Assembly (NCBI GenBank): GCA_017999195.1
Contig: JAGOBP010000190.1
Span: forward strand, 1-7,590
DNA: 7,590 bases
Reading direction: 5' to 3'
Source of the DNA: Thermoflexales bacterium
GTDB taxonomy: Bacteria > Chloroflexota > Anaerolineae > Fen-1058
Made by a program: the position numbers and the translations under genes
Shown: piece after piece, positions 6,865-7,590 of the stretch
How positions within the stretch are numbered: the first letter of the stretch is position 1
Layout: every line of letters begins with the position of its first letter
The notes under the pieces: model-generated
Databases searched by the model: none
Seen by the model: the letters and a program-made list of their open reading frames with translations, nothing else
What the model was told of the DNA's origin: nothing

Positions 6865-6929
6865 ATTCAAACATCGAGAGAGAGTCCGTAATGTCCTTCA
6901 CACGGCTAGAGAGCCAATCAGAGCAATCC

Positions 6930-7590
6930 TTACGGTGGATTTGTGATGGTGAATTGCCCTGAAGCAGCAGAACTTGTGCCGATGATGTTCACGGCATACG
7001 CGCCAACCGCCACATCAAGCGGACTGGGATACAAAACCAACAAATAGCCCAGCGTATCAACCATGAGGTCACTTTGATACACGACCGCGAAGGTTGACGC
7101 GGCAACAATGCGCACCGTGATGTGTTCATTCGACTTGAAATGGTCGAGCTGAAAGACAAACGTGGTGCCGGGTGGGCCAGATTCCGGGTTCACCGCAATG
7201 GTCGGGTCACCCGGGCCTGGCGGAGGCGGCGTGGCAGGAATAGGCGGAGGCGCTGTGACAATCGCGACAACAGGTGGTGGCGGAACAAAAGGCAGATACA
7301 AAGGTTGACCGGAAAAGATCATGGTCCCTGCCAGACAATTCGCGCGCTGGATTTCTTCCACACTTATGCCTGTACTTTGGCCTAATGCAGAAAGGGTATC
7401 GTTGACCTGCACAATGTAAGTCGCCCAATTTTGATTGGGCTGACACGGCGTCGGCTGCGGAATGGCGGTTGGCGCTGGTGTCGGCGCAACCGTCGCGGTA
7501 GGACTATCAACCTGCGTAGTAGACGTCGGCGACGCCGGTACGGACGTCGGTGACGGCTGGGCCGTTGGAGATGGAGGGATTGTTTCGAGC
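6930..7590 (-). CDS. LysM-domain envelope protein with P/T/S-rich linker and C-terminal beta-sandwich, 5' end outside the window
   Basis: The frame is open from the right edge (220 codons) to the stop at 6930; a GTG at 7412 is internal to the LysM domain and is not the start. The first ~47 residues shown are low-complexity Pro/Thr/Ser (repeats like SPT, APT, PTP), typical of an extracytoplasmic linker. A single LysM domain follows (from CQPNQNWATYIVQVNDTL, through GISVEEIQRANCL, to GQPLYLPF), a fold that binds N-acetylglucosamine polymers such as peptidoglycan. The two Cys (in PTPCQ and RANCL) may form the disulfide common in this LysM type. A proline-rich spacer leads to a C-terminal ~90-residue beta-sandwich-like domain (PESGPPGTTFVFQLDHF to GQFTITNPP). 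Whether a signal peptide, membrane anchor or kinase domain lies upstream cannot be seen. It precedes the protease gene by 79 bp. Confidence 0.88.
   Translation of the reverse strand, partial: LETIPPSPTAQPSPTSVPASPTSTTQVDSPTATVAPTPAPTAIPQPTPCQPNQNWATYIVQVNDTLSALGQSTGISVEEIQRANCLAGTMIFSGQPLYLPFVPPPPVVAIVTAPPPIPATPPPPGPGDPTIAVNPESGPPGTTFVFQLDHFKSNEHITVRIVAASTFAVVYQSDLMVDTLGYLLVLYPSPLDVAVGAYAVNIIGTSSAASGQFTITNPP

Noticed and set aside
6851..6929. Terminator between the LysM gene and the protease gene
   Set aside because: Only a 4-bp GGCT/AGCC hairpin without a T tract is visible.
6930..7412. GTG at 7412 as the start of a 160-aa LysM protein
   Set aside because: The frame continues upstream without a stop to the window edge, and the LysM domain begins before this codon (NWATYI just upstream), so the GTG is internal.
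1..7590. tRNA, rRNA, CRISPR array, insertion sequence or attachment site
   Set aside because: Nothing in the intergenic gaps (27, 214, 122 and 79 bp) has the needed structure, and the coding frames are intact without transposase or integrase similarity.

Overview
The window is about 7.6 kb of moderately GC-rich bacterial DNA in which every supportable gene lies on the minus strand. It therefore reads from right (7590) to left (1). Protein style points to Chloroflexota, perhaps the Anaerolineae/Caldilineae/Herpetosiphon side. The clues are an extracytoplasmic LysM protein with a Pro/Thr/Ser-rich linker, a SARP/BTAD regulator with the spelling usual in that phylum, and a phage-tail-like contractile injection locus. 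The phylum is inferred from protein style only; no rRNA or marker gene is present.

Layout in transcription order. (1) 7590-6930: 3' part of a gene for a P/T/S-rich, LysM-containing envelope protein with a C-terminal beta-sandwich; its start is outside the window. (2) 6850-4343: an 835-residue subtilisin-like (S8) protease with D191/H221/N321/S409, no signal peptide, and a C-terminal membrane segment with an Arg-rich tail. (3) 4220-3288: a SARP-type transcription regulator (winged helix plus BTAD), followed by a strong intrinsic terminator at 3269-3230. (4) 3200-3140: a regulatory region with four 7-bp direct repeats at about one-helical-turn pitch, placed 8 bp upstream of a TATACT -10 box. 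This is the architecture of SARP-activated promoters. (5) 3073 to the left edge: a tightly packed operon with an 8-bp overlap, a 4-bp ATGA overlap and a 27-bp gap. It encodes an 85-aa unknown protein, a Pvc16/DUF4255 tail-cap protein, a 289-aa protein with two apparent beta-sandwich domains, and the contractile tail sheath, which is cut by the left edge. These are hallmark genes of extracellular contractile injection systems (eCIS), the PVC/Afp/MAC type.

Working hypothesis: the window holds the 5' end of an eCIS structural operon switched by the SARP encoded just upstream through the direct-repeat array. The protease and the LysM protein are envelope-related neighbours whose role in the system is not shown. 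The most interesting observations are the SARP-box array at the eCIS promoter, the two poorly characterised small eCIS-linked proteins, and a protease with a degenerate serine motif and unusual predicted topology. No RNA gene, insertion sequence, CRISPR array or attachment site was seen.
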